Under the pieces are notes generated by a model that saw nothing but the letters and a program-made list of their open reading frames with translations, was not told the origin of the DNA and did no database searches. Positions 23,193 through 35,000 of a stretch of DNA of 64,000 bases are shown here, in pieces. Position 1 is the first letter of the stretch, and each line of letters opens with the position of its first letter. Source of the DNA: Hygrocybe punicea (lineage: Eukaryota; Basidiomycota; Agaricomycetes; Agaricales; Hygrophoraceae); assembly GCA_963556145.1 (NCBI GenBank), contig OY744472.1, positions 2,480,001-2,544,000 of the forward strand, read 5' to 3'. The translations under genes and the position numbers were made by a program.

Positions 23193-24190
23193 TCCACTAG
23201 GGACACTAATAGAGACTGTCCTCAGTCTCATGCAAGGCAAGGAATAAGGAAACACATGGGAAAAAAGTGGGGAGGGAGAAAAGGGACAACACATAACAGA
23301 GCAAAGAAAAAGAAAGAAAAAAAGAGAGAAAAAAAATCCAATCAACAAGAATCTTCCCAACACATAATCTTCCAACTTCTCTAACCAATCAACCAACTTA
23401 ACCATCTTCTGCTCCAAAACCTTGAGGGCCTTAAGGGATAGCAATGCTGACTCGAGTGCAAGTAGGGTTGTAGCACGTATATCGTTGACAGCAATGGACT
23501 CCAGTTCAGGCACAGAAGAGGACATGACCTCAAGTATGCCAGTTCGGATTAGTTGATAGGGACTGTCCTGGACTGATGGCATGTCCTGAGTCACTTCCGG
23601 GGGTGACAACAACAAGGTAGGCATAGACAGGGGTACGAAGTCATGGAGCGGCGGTGCATGGGCATAGCAAGATGGGGTCAAGTGTAGGGTCATGGTATGG
23701 GCTACCAAATGGGCCTGCGAGGCTCCATGGGGTGGATCGTGGGCATGTGGGGTTGACTGGGGTAGCGGGTGACATGGTGTGTTGGGGGCATTGAAGAAGG
23801 ATGGGGGCGGACCCATTTGGGACGGGAGGGGGCCGTACAGAGGCATGGGGGCGTAAACATGGGTGTAGGGGCTGGTCCGTGGGTCTGGTGGATGGTGGAA
23901 CGCAGGGGCCAATGGTGGGGCAATGTGGGACGGCGTTGGGGGCTCAAACACGGCAGGGGTGGCTTGTACAGCGTCACAGAGGGCGATATGGGGGTCCTGG
24001 CAGTGGTATGTGGCTGCCAGGGGTCGAAATGAGAGCAGAATGGGGGCAGATGTGTTGATATGCGTGTGGACGCATTTTTCTGGCGACGGCGCAGGTTCAA
24101 ACAGTGAGGGTGTGTCACGGTTCACGTCTGGGGGTGATGGCAAGAGAGTAGATGGTGACAGCGGACAAAACGAGATGGAAATGGGGGCGG

Positions 24191-24788
24191 TGTGATGGCG
24201 AGTTCGGTTGTAGACCCGAAATGGGAATCTACGAAAGTGGTGATCAGCTAAGAAGTGATCAGAGGAGTTTAGTGTCTATGTAGTCTAGTCAATCCAACCC
24301 GAATCCAGGGTTCTGGATCAGAGGGGAAGTGAAGAGAGTGGAGTACGAAGACTGATGAGACAATACGAAGCGAGGACTAAGAAATAGAACTGAAGGGATG
24401 CAATATGATATGGTGGGATATGATAATTATGTTGTAGTATAAGGGTACATCTTTTATACTACTGGGAGTGATCCTGTGCTGTAGTAACTAGGTACTACAA
24501 GTGAAGGCTGTAACTGATGGTAGAGGAGTGGAGTGGAGTATAGGAGGAATGGTGCTATGTACTAAGTAACGGGAAACGAAGATATATCATATGTAACTAT
24601 ATACGTACTGATTCCGGGTCGTTAGAGACATCGCATCTTGAGTAGGAACGATTCTGGAGGCGGAATCCGGAGCGGAATCGATGGAAAGGACTGGAATCAG
24701 GCGGAATCGACGATACCTGAATGGGAATGGACGGGGACGAAGTGGGATATGAAGAGGATTCGGGTCCAGACGGCCCGGAGCCTCTACA
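24191..24788 (-). repeat. Solo LTR of the B/C family inside element I
   Basis: The full-length LTR, read on the minus strand, runs from TGTAGAGGCTCCGGG to GAACTCGCCATCACA. It is flanked by GCGG on both sides (24187-24190 and 24789-24792), the 4-bp TSD of this family. A solo LTR between intact TSDs indicates loss of the internal region by LTR-LTR recombination after insertion. Confidence 0.9.
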
Positions 24789-27710
24789 GCGGATGCATCG
24801 ATACGTGTCAAAAATGGCATCTGTTGGGTGTAGGTGGGGCTTTCTGGTGACGGTGCGGGGACAGACGGCGGGGGCATGTAACAGTTCACCTCTAGGGATG
24901 ACATCGAGGCCATGGACGCGGACGCAGGGCGTAACAGGGGTGAAACGGAGGCAGATGCGCTGGGACGCGTGGAAATCGGCCTTGGGCACACGCGGACGTG
25001 TTTTCCTGGGGATGGTGCGTGTTCAAATGATGAGTGTACGTCGTGGCTCGCATCCGGGGACGACAGAGATGGCATAGACGCAGACGGCAGGCGAAATGGG
25101 AGTAGAAACGGGGCAGAAACGGGGGCCGATGTTGAAAATGGCATCTGTGGGGTGCTAGCGCGGATTTCTGGGGACAATGCAGGCTCAAACGGTGGAGGCG
25201 TGTCACGGCTGGCCTCTTGGGACAATGGCGAGGGCGTAGACAGTGACGGCGGGCAAAACGAGGGCAAAACGGAGGTGGTTGTGTCGATACGCGTGTTTTT
25301 GACGCGTTGGGGTGCGTGGGCGGGTCGTCCTGAGGCTGGCAAGGGCACAAACGTTAGGGGCACATCACAGTTCATCTCCGGGGATGACAGCGTGTCCATA
25401 GGTGCAAACGGGGGGCAATTTGAGCCGGAAACGAGGGTGTTATGGATCGCTTCTGCAGCGGGCTCCGGCAACAATCAACTTAACTGGGAGGCGGTTTCCA
25501 GAGGAGAGAAGAGCAGTTTTCATTGTTGCTTACAGCTAAGACAACACTGCTAAGAGGGGGGGGGTCAAGGTCTAGTGTCATTGCGAGCCATGGGGGTTAC
25601 CCAAAACAAGATGAGTCTGCCCCAAGAACCAGACTAAACATAAAGAAAGGAAAAGAAGAAAAAGTCCGAACCAACAACAAGGACAGTAGATATAGTGAAT
25701 GGAATTGAGGGGAGGTAAATGGGAATCCAACCATGAAGCTACAACATGTCCAACTACACCATGTTTTCACCATGAGACGGACATGAGGCGTCCTCATGTC
25801 GATGTTCTCGCGATCCAACTGGAGGCCCGGGTGTCATTGAGGAATAGAGGGGGTCCGGATGACTCGGATTATTTGTCATCGAATCATGTGATGTGCAGAA
25901 TTGCCTATTCGGGGTCTACACTTGCTGTAACAGGCAAGTGTGCAGTCTGGCAAGTGCATTGCACGGTCGGGTCGAAGATGGGTATCGTCCAGTGTGGGGT
26001 TGGTGATGAGAGTGTCTTGAGGTAGCGTGGATATAGCGGCAAGGTTGGTATGAAAGAAAATGAAGGAATGTATAGAGGAAAAAACCAACTAGGACAGTGG
26101 GCTAGTCGAGGTCAGACATGTGAACAGCATAAGCTGTACCGGATGACGATGTCTGTGTCAATGACGTATCGAGGGGCGGTGTCTTGTCCTGTGTGTGGAA
26201 CAATGCGGTCCACCTGATGTCAGTATTCGTCCAAGAAAGGGTATCATTGTAAACAAGTGTGGGAGGTATCAAGATTATAGATGGAAAAGGATAAATGAAC
26301 GTGGGTCCAGGTTTCGAGTCATGGCATGAGTGACAAGCTGTGGGAACAAGTCGTCGGGTACTGCATTGAAGCGGTGTCGTGCGAACAATATACGATACGG
26401 GTTGGTTCACTGTTTGGGAAGTCGTATGGTCTGTGGTCGAAGTCCAAAAGAGTATGCTCCGGTGATGGTCAGATTAGAGAGAACAGTGAAATGTCTCGTG
26501 ATTGGGGATTGTTCAGAGTTTGCATGCAGGTGAGGAATGTCGTCGGATCATCAGGGAGGATAATGGTGGGCACAGGGTATGAATATGGAAACCAAATATC
26601 CAGGAATGGCAATTGTCAATTACGTGTCGATATATTGTCGAGGTGGAAGTCAGAAGTATCAATGGCAGAAGGGTTTCGGTGCCGATGCCAAAGATAGATC
26701 ATAACAAGGTAAAAACCAATGAGGAAGGTGATGGCGATGCTGCCAATGATGATTACGGTAATTAGCTGTGTCGGGAGTACAGCCATTGTAAATCGGTTTG
26801 TCATGGGATGAAGTCAACAATATGTCAGGGCAAGGGAAAAGACAATAGCAATGATGTCCGTCGGCAAGGAGACTATTCGGGTACAGCAAGGTAACGTGGG
26901 GATGTGTCCATGGTCGGTCTGGATTGTTCTAGAAGAAAAGGATGAAAAGAGAACAAGAACAAGAATAAACAATGATGTCCAAAAGAAGACAAAAGGTAAA
27001 GGGGAACGAAAAAGGAGGGTATGGTAAAGTGGAATCGTCATCGTGGGTAGCGGAGTCGGAATCGGAGTTGCGGAGTTGAAAAATGTAACAGAGGGGGATG
27101 CATCAATACGTGTGTTAACATTGCATTGGCGCATGTGGACACGTTTTCCTGCATGGGAACTGCGGGGACGATGATGGGGGGCATACCTAAAGATGCACAT
27201 GCAACAGCCATTGCATGGCGGGTGTTTTCCATTGTCTACAGGGTCTCTGTTACTCGTTTGATGCACAAGGCATGCTCCATGTTGGACGGGCTCCTTGCGG
27301 CCGTTCTGGGGCTTTCCGGGTGCAGTTTTTCGAGCGGGATCTGTGGGGCATTGAATGCCGGGTCCATTGGATGTGTTAAAACAATTGTGGGTGGCGGGAT
27401 TAGTGAAATAAAAGGGGAATGCAAAGGGGGGGCCATATTGGGGACCATGTGATGTGGCTGTGACAGCGTGACAAAAAGGCCAAAGGGCCGAGTTCTGCAG
27501 CCCAGGAGGCACAACTGGTACGAAGAAAGTATACTGAGGTGTCGAAAACATCAGGGATGGGTCTAAGAGCTGGTGGAAGACTAGAGGTGCTCAAAATGCA
27601 GCTGAATATGGCGCACTATTGCTGTCAACAGGGGAGTGAGGTGCCAAAATGGCAAAGTCAAAGGGGGAAAAGTGAAGAAGAGGTTGACAGTCCTCGCGGT
27701 GGGCTCCAGT

Positions 27711-27949
27711 TGTGGTGATTGCAGCCTGGGTAGGCGCAGAATCAATGTTTTTCAAGTCCTGTCAGTGGGATCAAAACCCAAACTCTTCTTGTTTGTAACT
27801 ATGTACACAAGCCACTATATAGGTACTGTATAGTATCTATAAATGGACTGTGGTAAAGAAATGGTGAAGTGGGATTGTAAAGAAGATAAGGTAAACTGTA
27901 ACAATAGAAAATAAGAGAATACGCATGCAGAGAGATATCAATCTCTACA
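27711..27949 (-). repeat. 5' LTR of element I
   Basis: 239 bp. On the minus strand it starts TGTAGAGATTGATATCTCTC, forming an AGAGA/TCTCT hairpin. It is directly followed by AC plus the TGGAGCCCACC block. Confidence 0.9.
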
Positions 27950-28508
27950 TCACCCCCATTCCTCGCAAACAAGGTTACCCCCAAGCATGCAGCCCACTGG
28001 AAAACCCCCTCTACCTCATGAGGGTGACACCCCTTGCAAATGAGGTTACCCCCAAGTGTGCAGCCCACTGGAGACCCCCTGTCTACCTTGTGACAGTGAT
28101 GACGACATCAATTGATGTGTGTCTGGCCCACATGAGGTATGGGGCTCCCTGGGTGCCTGTGGTGTACTGGGTATCCGCTGTCTACTGCTGTACCACCAGG
28201 ATGGATGATGGGAACAGGGTGAGAAATCCTGTTCCCATTATAAGATGCCAACCCTGGCATGCATGGCAGGGCCCCCCTCCCCTCTACCACGCTAGGGTGA
28301 CAGCCACGTCAATTGATGTGCATCTGGCCTATGCAAGGTGTGTGGAGCCATGAGTACCTGAGTATCTGTGGGTAGCCAACCCATGGATCTGAGTCCAGTG
28401 GGTTGAAAAACCCATGTGGATCTGAGTATGTCGATTTTGATTAAAAAAACCCATGAGTTCAGATCTGGATCACCCACAGATGCACTCATGACATGCCTTA
28501 GGGCAGAT

Positions 28509-28739
28509 TGATGACACCATTTTTGTGGTAGTTTCTTGTGTAGGAATTGGTACAGTCTGTAGTTGTTCTTGGTATGTGGTTCTCAGTGCTGGGGGTCTCA
28601 GCTCTCGGTACTCCGTTCTCTGTTTGCAGTTCTCAGTTCTTGGTTCTCAGTTCATGTGCAAAGTGTTTAGATGGCATGGGTGTCAAAGTGTGCTCTCATC
28701 ACCATATTGTGGAGGGATGGAGACTGCTGAGGGAACTCA
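28509..28739. other. Short flank between element J and the KDZ transposon, no gene seen
   Basis: Low-complexity TTCTCAGT/TCTCGGTTCT repeats at 28580-28650. No coding signal. Confidence 0.5.
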
Positions 28740-28830
28740 TGTGGGATCAAGTGATGGTAGTAATGATAGTTGCTACAACACGAGGTCTCTCACCTTAGGC
28801 AGGACTTTGGGGAGGTTCCCACGGCCTTCA

Positions 28831-28890
28831 GGGGGGGGTTCTTATGTCACAGTAAAGTGGCCTCAGAGGCCAAGCTCTCAGGAGCTTTTC
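28831..28890 (+). repeat. Left terminal inverted-repeat block of the KDZ transposon
   Basis: A run of eight G, then TTCTTATGTCAC, then the near-palindrome GTGGCCTCAGAGGCC and AGCTCTCAGGAGCT. The inverse lies at 50576-50630. Confidence 0.75.
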
Positions 28891-29071
28891 CCGATTAGTA
28901 ATTGCCATATTAGTCATGAACCTCTTGCTCGTCGCCTCCATGGCTGCTCTGCCAGGAGCCTCTGGCGCGAACCCTAATATGTATATATTACTTCCTTGTC
29001 AAAAAATACTTTGCGATCTGTACCTTACTTCCACCACCACCAGCCTGATCGTTATTATCCAAGGCAACCAG

Positions 29072-32000
29072 ATGCACTCTAGTCGAGCCCACCATCTTGC
29101 AGCTTCTGGCTATGGAAAACATTACACCAACCCCAAAAAATCCCGCGACAAACGGAAGACTACCACTCTAGTCATAATCCAAGGCCAAGAGGCTAAAAGA
29201 CAGCGACTTCTCGCGCAACTCAGAGTTTTGCAGACGCAACATCACAGGACAACTGACGAGGATGTCAATATCGAACCAGAGCAGTCAGACTATATCCCAG
29301 ATGATGTAGACACACCTACACAACACGGTACTGTCAAATCCTCGAACATACCTATATCCAAGTTGCCAGCAACGGAGAGCCATCAACCAACTGAGAAAAT
29401 CCATCAACGTACCCTCCCGGACACAACTGCCCACCGCCTTTATCAGTCGTGGCAGGCTCTCTTGCCGTCCCTCCTTCGTCCCCTTATGTCCTACATAACA
29501 CGCTCGAATGCATGCGTACATCCAGCCGTTACCACCATAGAAGATACCTGTCATCACCTGGCATGTGAAACTAAAACAACAAACATTGTATGCCTTCATT
29601 TCGAATGTGAGTCCATTGTTCTAAGCCAATGTGCCAAACTAACTTAGCTATCTAGCGTTTTTTTCGCTTCCTGTCACCACATGCAGCTGTTGCACCACAG
29701 CAAAAGCCCTCGTTGAAAACGGACTCTTCCCGACCGCACCATCACAACCCCAAATGGCAGTATCGATCCACCTGTTGGATTTCTATTGTGTGCTTTTCGA
29801 ACGATCCTGCGAAGCTGTCAATGCCTTGGCAGCTGCACTGCACTCGTTCTACACACAACGCGGTTTTGATGTTCTAGATATCTCCGTCAGTAGTTCCCTT
29901 GTCATATTGTACCTCAATCAACTCTCTTTTAGGGTGCTCACATCAAAGAACCTTTCAGACGAAGCCTTGGATATGCCATTCAGTGGTACAATTCCCTACA
30001 AGTCCTAGTTGAGAAAGAGGTTGACGCTGCAGTGCAACAATGCCACAACGTCCTCAACAACCTGGACACCATTCACACTCTTGGCCCTATCTCACCTTTG
30101 CTGGAGCTCCCACTGGCAGCCGGTATCACAGAAGTGGCCGCCTTACCTCAAGTGAACCTCCCATCAACCTCCGGCGTACTTCCACCTGTTCTCTCACATC
30201 CCACCCCAGTACCTGATTTTGAAACCGCTCCACCGCTCCGCCCCACTCCACCCCAATGCGCGCGTATCCTACAACAGCGGTGTCTGGCTTGTTTCAGTGG
30301 TGAAGTGTTTGGCAGACCATTTGACAGGTGATTAACTCAGCATTCTGCACCGTCTGTAGTACTCATACATCTAACAGAGGATCTGACATCCATGTTGCAA
30401 CAGATGGGAACTTGCATCACCACCATTGCATCGCCTCTGGTGATAGTCCTGCATTTTACGACCCGGCCTATTTCCTGCCAAAGGCACAAGTTGACGCAGT
30501 AAGCACGTGGTACTCCGGCGAAGGTCTACACACCCCGGGTGCCTGACGAGGCAGTTGATGAGTGCGAGTGTGCCCATGCTGCAACAAACGGCAGCTACAA
30601 CAAGAATGCACAACGGTTTGATGACAATGGCGTTATGGCTCTGGTTTGCCGGCATGACATCCCACTTTTTTTCGCCAACATCGACACACCGGGAGAACAA
30701 CAGAAATACACTGTTGCTCTCCTCGAGCATCTATTCAGCCTTCTTCCCAGTCAAGCGACAGTTACTGGATTGTATGATGTCGGGTGTGTCCTTGATAGAT
30801 CTGCACATCTTGTAGGTCCTTTTTTTCATCCACCGAGCCTCTCTGACCCTCCCTTGCAGTATGACATCTTCAATGACGATGTCACCGGTCGACTCATGTT
30901 AGTGACCAATGCCATGCATGCCTATGGGCATCAGTGGGCGTGCCAACTGGCTTATAACCCTCAACTCCAAGAGGGTATGGGCTTAACAGATGGAGAAGGT
31001 GTTGAACGACTCTGGTCGCGCCTCAGGAAACTTATTGGCATCACCAGAATGTCCGGGGTAAGCAACAATTTTCATTGCAGGTTCCGCGATACTGACCGAG
31101 AACATCAACAGAGGACACAACGGTTATGGCTTCTTGATCGCCATGCCACTTATATCGGCCGTGAACTACGTGATGACCTCAGGGATTGGATCCAACGCCA
31201 CCTTCGTCTTGGAGTCAAAATCCAAGGCTGCAAAGCACAAGCAGTCCTTGATGAGTGTGGTGTAAGCCTCCCCAAGCTTCGTCGACAGTGGAAACTCCAA
31301 AAGGCCTTTCAGCTATCTGCGCGTTGTAGAGGCTCCGGGCCCTCTGGACCCGAATCCTCTTCATATCCCACTTCGTCCCCATCCATTCCCATTCACATAT
31401 CATCGATTCCGCCCGTTTCCGGTCCTTTCCGTCGATTCCGCTCCGGATTCCGCCTCCGGAATCGTTCCTACTCAAGATGCGATGTCTCTAACGACCCGGA
31501 ATCAGTATGTATATAGTTACATATGATATATCTTCATTTCCCGTTACTTAGTACATAGCACCATTCCCCCTATACTCCGCTCCACCTCTCTACCATCAGT
31601 TACAGCCTTCGGTTGTAGTACATAGTTACTACAGCACAGGATCTCTCCCAGTAGTATAAAAGATGTACTCTTATACTACAACCATATAGAAAAATACAGG
31701 TTATCACTCCCCTTCAGTTCTATTTCTCAGTCCTCGCTTCGTATCGTCTCCATATTAGTCTTCGTAACTCCACTCCCTACACTTCCCCTCTGATCCAGAA
31801 CCCCTGGATTCGGGTTGGATTGACTAGACTATAGACACTAAACTCCTCTGATCACTTCTTAGCTGATCACCCTTTTCGTAGATTCCCATTCGGGTCTACA
31901 ACAGAACTCGCCGTCACAACTGGAGCCCACCACGAGGAGTTTATTTCTTTTGTCTTTTCATACCCTCCCCACGGTCGGCTTTGACTTTCATGACGTTTCC

Positions 32001-35000
32001 CTCTTCTACCCGACTCTAGTTATTTAGTTCCGCTTACGACTTCGACCTCGACCTCGAACCTCCTCGACCTGACCCGCTTTCCGACCCGCATCCCGATTTA
32101 GACATTCCTGATATGACGACCGGATTCATGCCTCTCCGAGGTGATCCCTCAGCCCTGACATTCGACGGAAACGAACTCAACCTTCCCCGCTTCTTCGATG
32201 AAATTGACATACTCGGTTCCGATTGTGGACTCACGGACGCTTTGAAGATTCGCTATATGCTACGGTACCTCAACAACGACGATTACGAACTCTGGTCGAC
32301 ACTTCCCGCCGCTTCCGCTAAAGACTTCATCGCTTTCTGACGTACCGTCTTCGACTTTTATCCCGGTGCTACGAATTCCATCCGGTATACGATCTCGGAT
32401 CTCGATCAACTTACACGACGACAATCGGCTTACGGTATAGAGAACAAAGCGGACTTAGGACAATATTTCCGGGATTTCATACACATTTCCGGTGTCTTGT
32501 TTGACAACGGCCGTCTATCGGATAAGCAATGGAACACATACTTCGCCAACGGATTTGACTCAGACCTTCGTCTACGTATTGAAGAACGACTCCATTACCT
32601 CCTTCCCAGTCATTACCACGACGATCCGTATCCGGTTGATATTTTCCATGAGGCCGCGTTGTTTCTCCTTTCCGGTTACCGTTCCGTTCCGGAATCCGTT
32701 GTCACTGTAGCACCCGTTGCCATTTCCAGTCCCGATTCCGGTCCCACTCTCGTACCTGTCGCAGTTATTTCACCTCCGGAACAGATCCCATCCTCGATCC
32801 CGTCCTCGATCCCGCCCACTGTCGTTCGTTCCGTCCCCCACGTTCATTCCGGTCCTTCATATACTCCATCCCCGTCATCGTGTTCCCCGTCCCCATCCAT
32901 TCCGGTGCCCGTCGAAACAGTTATTTGTTTACAGGTATTGTCGTCCACTCCCGTGTCGTCCCCGTCCGATCCCATTCCTGATTTATCGATGCCGGTCACC
33001 GATTTATCCAATTTGTTTCCTATTTCGTCCCCATCGTCTCCAGTTTCGTCCCCTCCGGTTTCCGTCCACGAACTCGTACCGGACCCGCTCCCATTGTCCT
33101 CGGATTCTCCAGAAATAGACATTCCGTCCCTGATATTGCCGCCATATTGTCCTCCGTCACCGTCTATCGAGATTCCGTCGACTTTGGTTGAGTATTCCGT
33201 ACCCATTCCCATTCCGGACCCCATTCCACCCCTTTTATTTGATTTCGATTCCGGTTCCGATTCCGTTATGTCGACCCCTTCGTTCCCGGTTCCCCTCGTC
33301 GTTCCCGCTCCCGTATCGTCTCCGGTTCCCTCCTTGCCCACTTGGGGCACTTTGTCGGTTCTGTCTTCGCCCGCTTGGGGCACCCCGTCGTTTTTAGACC
33401 CATCACGCGGCACACCCGTTATATGGGATCGTGTTGGTGTCGGCACTCCGGTTCTCAATTTTATTTTATTTTTCGTTTCCGTCTTCATTCTACTTTGTGA
33501 TCGCATTCTGGACCTCCGCCCCCTCAACACCTCGCTCGAATATTTGCAAGAAGTTCTCCGCCTCCTCTCGTTGTTCCACCTCCGACCTTCTTTCAGAAAC
33601 TCTTGTGGGGATGTAGACCCATTTCCGTCTCCTATTTTTGCGTTTTCGTCTTCCGTTCTGCTTTCCGTTCCCGTTCCCGTTTCTCGTTTATTTATATTTT
33701 CATTTCCGTTTCTAGTTCTCTTTGTTTCCCGTCCTTTCCGGACCTGTTTCGTTTCCGTTGTATTCCAGTGCCGTCCTCCTCCTCAACCCCCAGATTCCGG
33801 TTATCTTATCTCGTCATTCCGTTTCCCTCTTGTCTGTTTATAGTTTTATTATGTACTCTATTTTCTTTATGTACATTGTCTCGCATTCCGTTTTCCCTTT
33901 CCGTCCGTTCCCTTTTATTCCCTTCTCCCTTCGTCGAGTTTGGTGTCGATTAGGTCGAGTTGACCCAGGATATGGGCCTGGTTCGCGCGTAGTCGATTTA
34001 GCTCCTTCGTCCAACGGGTTAGCTTGGTGTGGACCTCCGCGACGTATTCAGAGAGGCCGTCTGCGATTGTCGATATCTCCCTTTGCGTTTCCGTCGCCAT
34101 CTTGCGTACTGCCCGGACGTGGTCGTTGATTCCGGCTCCGATCCGCGGGTGCTTGAACGGATTCCCTCGTCTCCCTTCGTCCCGCTCCGATTCCGTATCC
34201 GGTTCGACGTCGGTCAACGTCCGCTTACTCGTCGACGCCTCTCCGGTCCGCAACCTAGGCTTCCTCATGGGCTTTGGTATCTTCTTCGCGACGACCTTTC
34301 TCTTCGGACTACCCGCCTTCGCCTTCCCTTTCCTTTCCGCTTTTCCGGATCCGGTGGCCGGTCCCTTCGTCGACAATCCGCAACGTCGTTTAAGTCTTTT
34401 GCACCGATCGCACGTGTATCCCTCGATTCCGCGACAAACCGCGTTGGCGGTCACGCACGCATCGCATTGCCGGATCCGGAACGACTGCATATACTACGGA
34501 TTAGTTAGGCACCACGGATATACGAGTCCGCGAGATATCACTTACCCCCGGAATCTTTCCCTTCGGTTCCGCGTCCTCGTTCCCGCTCGCATTCGAGAAA
34601 TCATTGCCGCTGTTGTAGTCCCCGTGAACGGTTTCGTTGTCCCAGGTGACCCTCTTATCCCGGTTGAGCTTTTTGTTTTTGATTGCGTTCAGTACTTGAA
34701 GCCTCTCGTATTTTCGTAGTTGTTGGTTGGACCAGGTGTCCTCCTCGTCCTCGCTTCCGTGATGGCTGGTTTGTGCGGTTTCCTCCCGGTCCCTTTCCGC
34801 GGCTGCATTATCCCTTTTTGCTGCCTCTGCCGCCTTCGCCCTTTCTGCCTCCTCGATTCGCTTCTCCGCCTCCGCCCTCCTATTCATCTCCTCTTCATAT
34901 TGACACGATTCCTCCACCCGTTTCCGCTCAATCCTTTCCGCCTCCTCGACCCGTTGTTTCCTCGCTTCCGCCCTCCTATTTTCCTCCTCCTTCTCCTCCT

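Larger units (their letters stand above)
22954..27949 (-). mobile_element. LTR retroelement I, minus orientation, no recognisable pol
   Basis: LTRs of 239 bp lie at 22954-23192 and 27711-27949. The TSD is TCGC (22950-22953) and TCAC (27950-27953), differing by one CpG-to-CpA change. On the minus strand the 5' LTR (27711-27949) is followed by the PBS-like TGGAGCCCACCGCGAGGA, which fixes orientation. The interior has Pro/Ser-rich minus-strand frames (24587-25474, 23181-24143) over degenerate repeats of about 60 codons (PSPE...SHD). They are interrupted by a solo LTR. I see no gag or polymerase motif. A block at 27170-27350 is shared with element A. Confidence 0.87.
22464..28500. mobile_element. 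Non-autonomous hAT-type element J, host to LTR element I
   Basis: The ends are inverted TAAGGCATGTCATGA (22464) and its complement (ending at 28500). The TSD is GGGCAGAT (22456-22463 and 28501-28508). J alone is about 1.04 kb; the rest is the LTR element at 22954-27949. The subterminal DNA has CCCATGGGT/ACCCATG repeats. The right part has a 60-70-bp tandem duplication (27957-28075, GAGGTTACCCCCAAG) and two TCAATTGAT palindromes (about 28110 and 28312). Confidence 0.88.

Noticed and set aside
23181..24143. 320-codon minus frame in element I
   Set aside because: Pro/His-rich repeat translation. It is interrupted relative to 24587-25474 by the solo LTR, and no gag or enzyme motif is present. 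It may be a degenerate element-specific frame, but I cannot support a gene.
30032..30331. Separate small gene within the KDZ transposase
   Set aside because: It is an exon of the transposase (CLACFSGEVFGRPF), joined by short introns on both sides.
33603..34129. Plus-strand frames overlapping the antisense genes of B and C (for example 34024-34719)
   Set aside because: These are shadows of the spliced antisense gene. Splice sites, branch points and domain pattern favour the minus strand.
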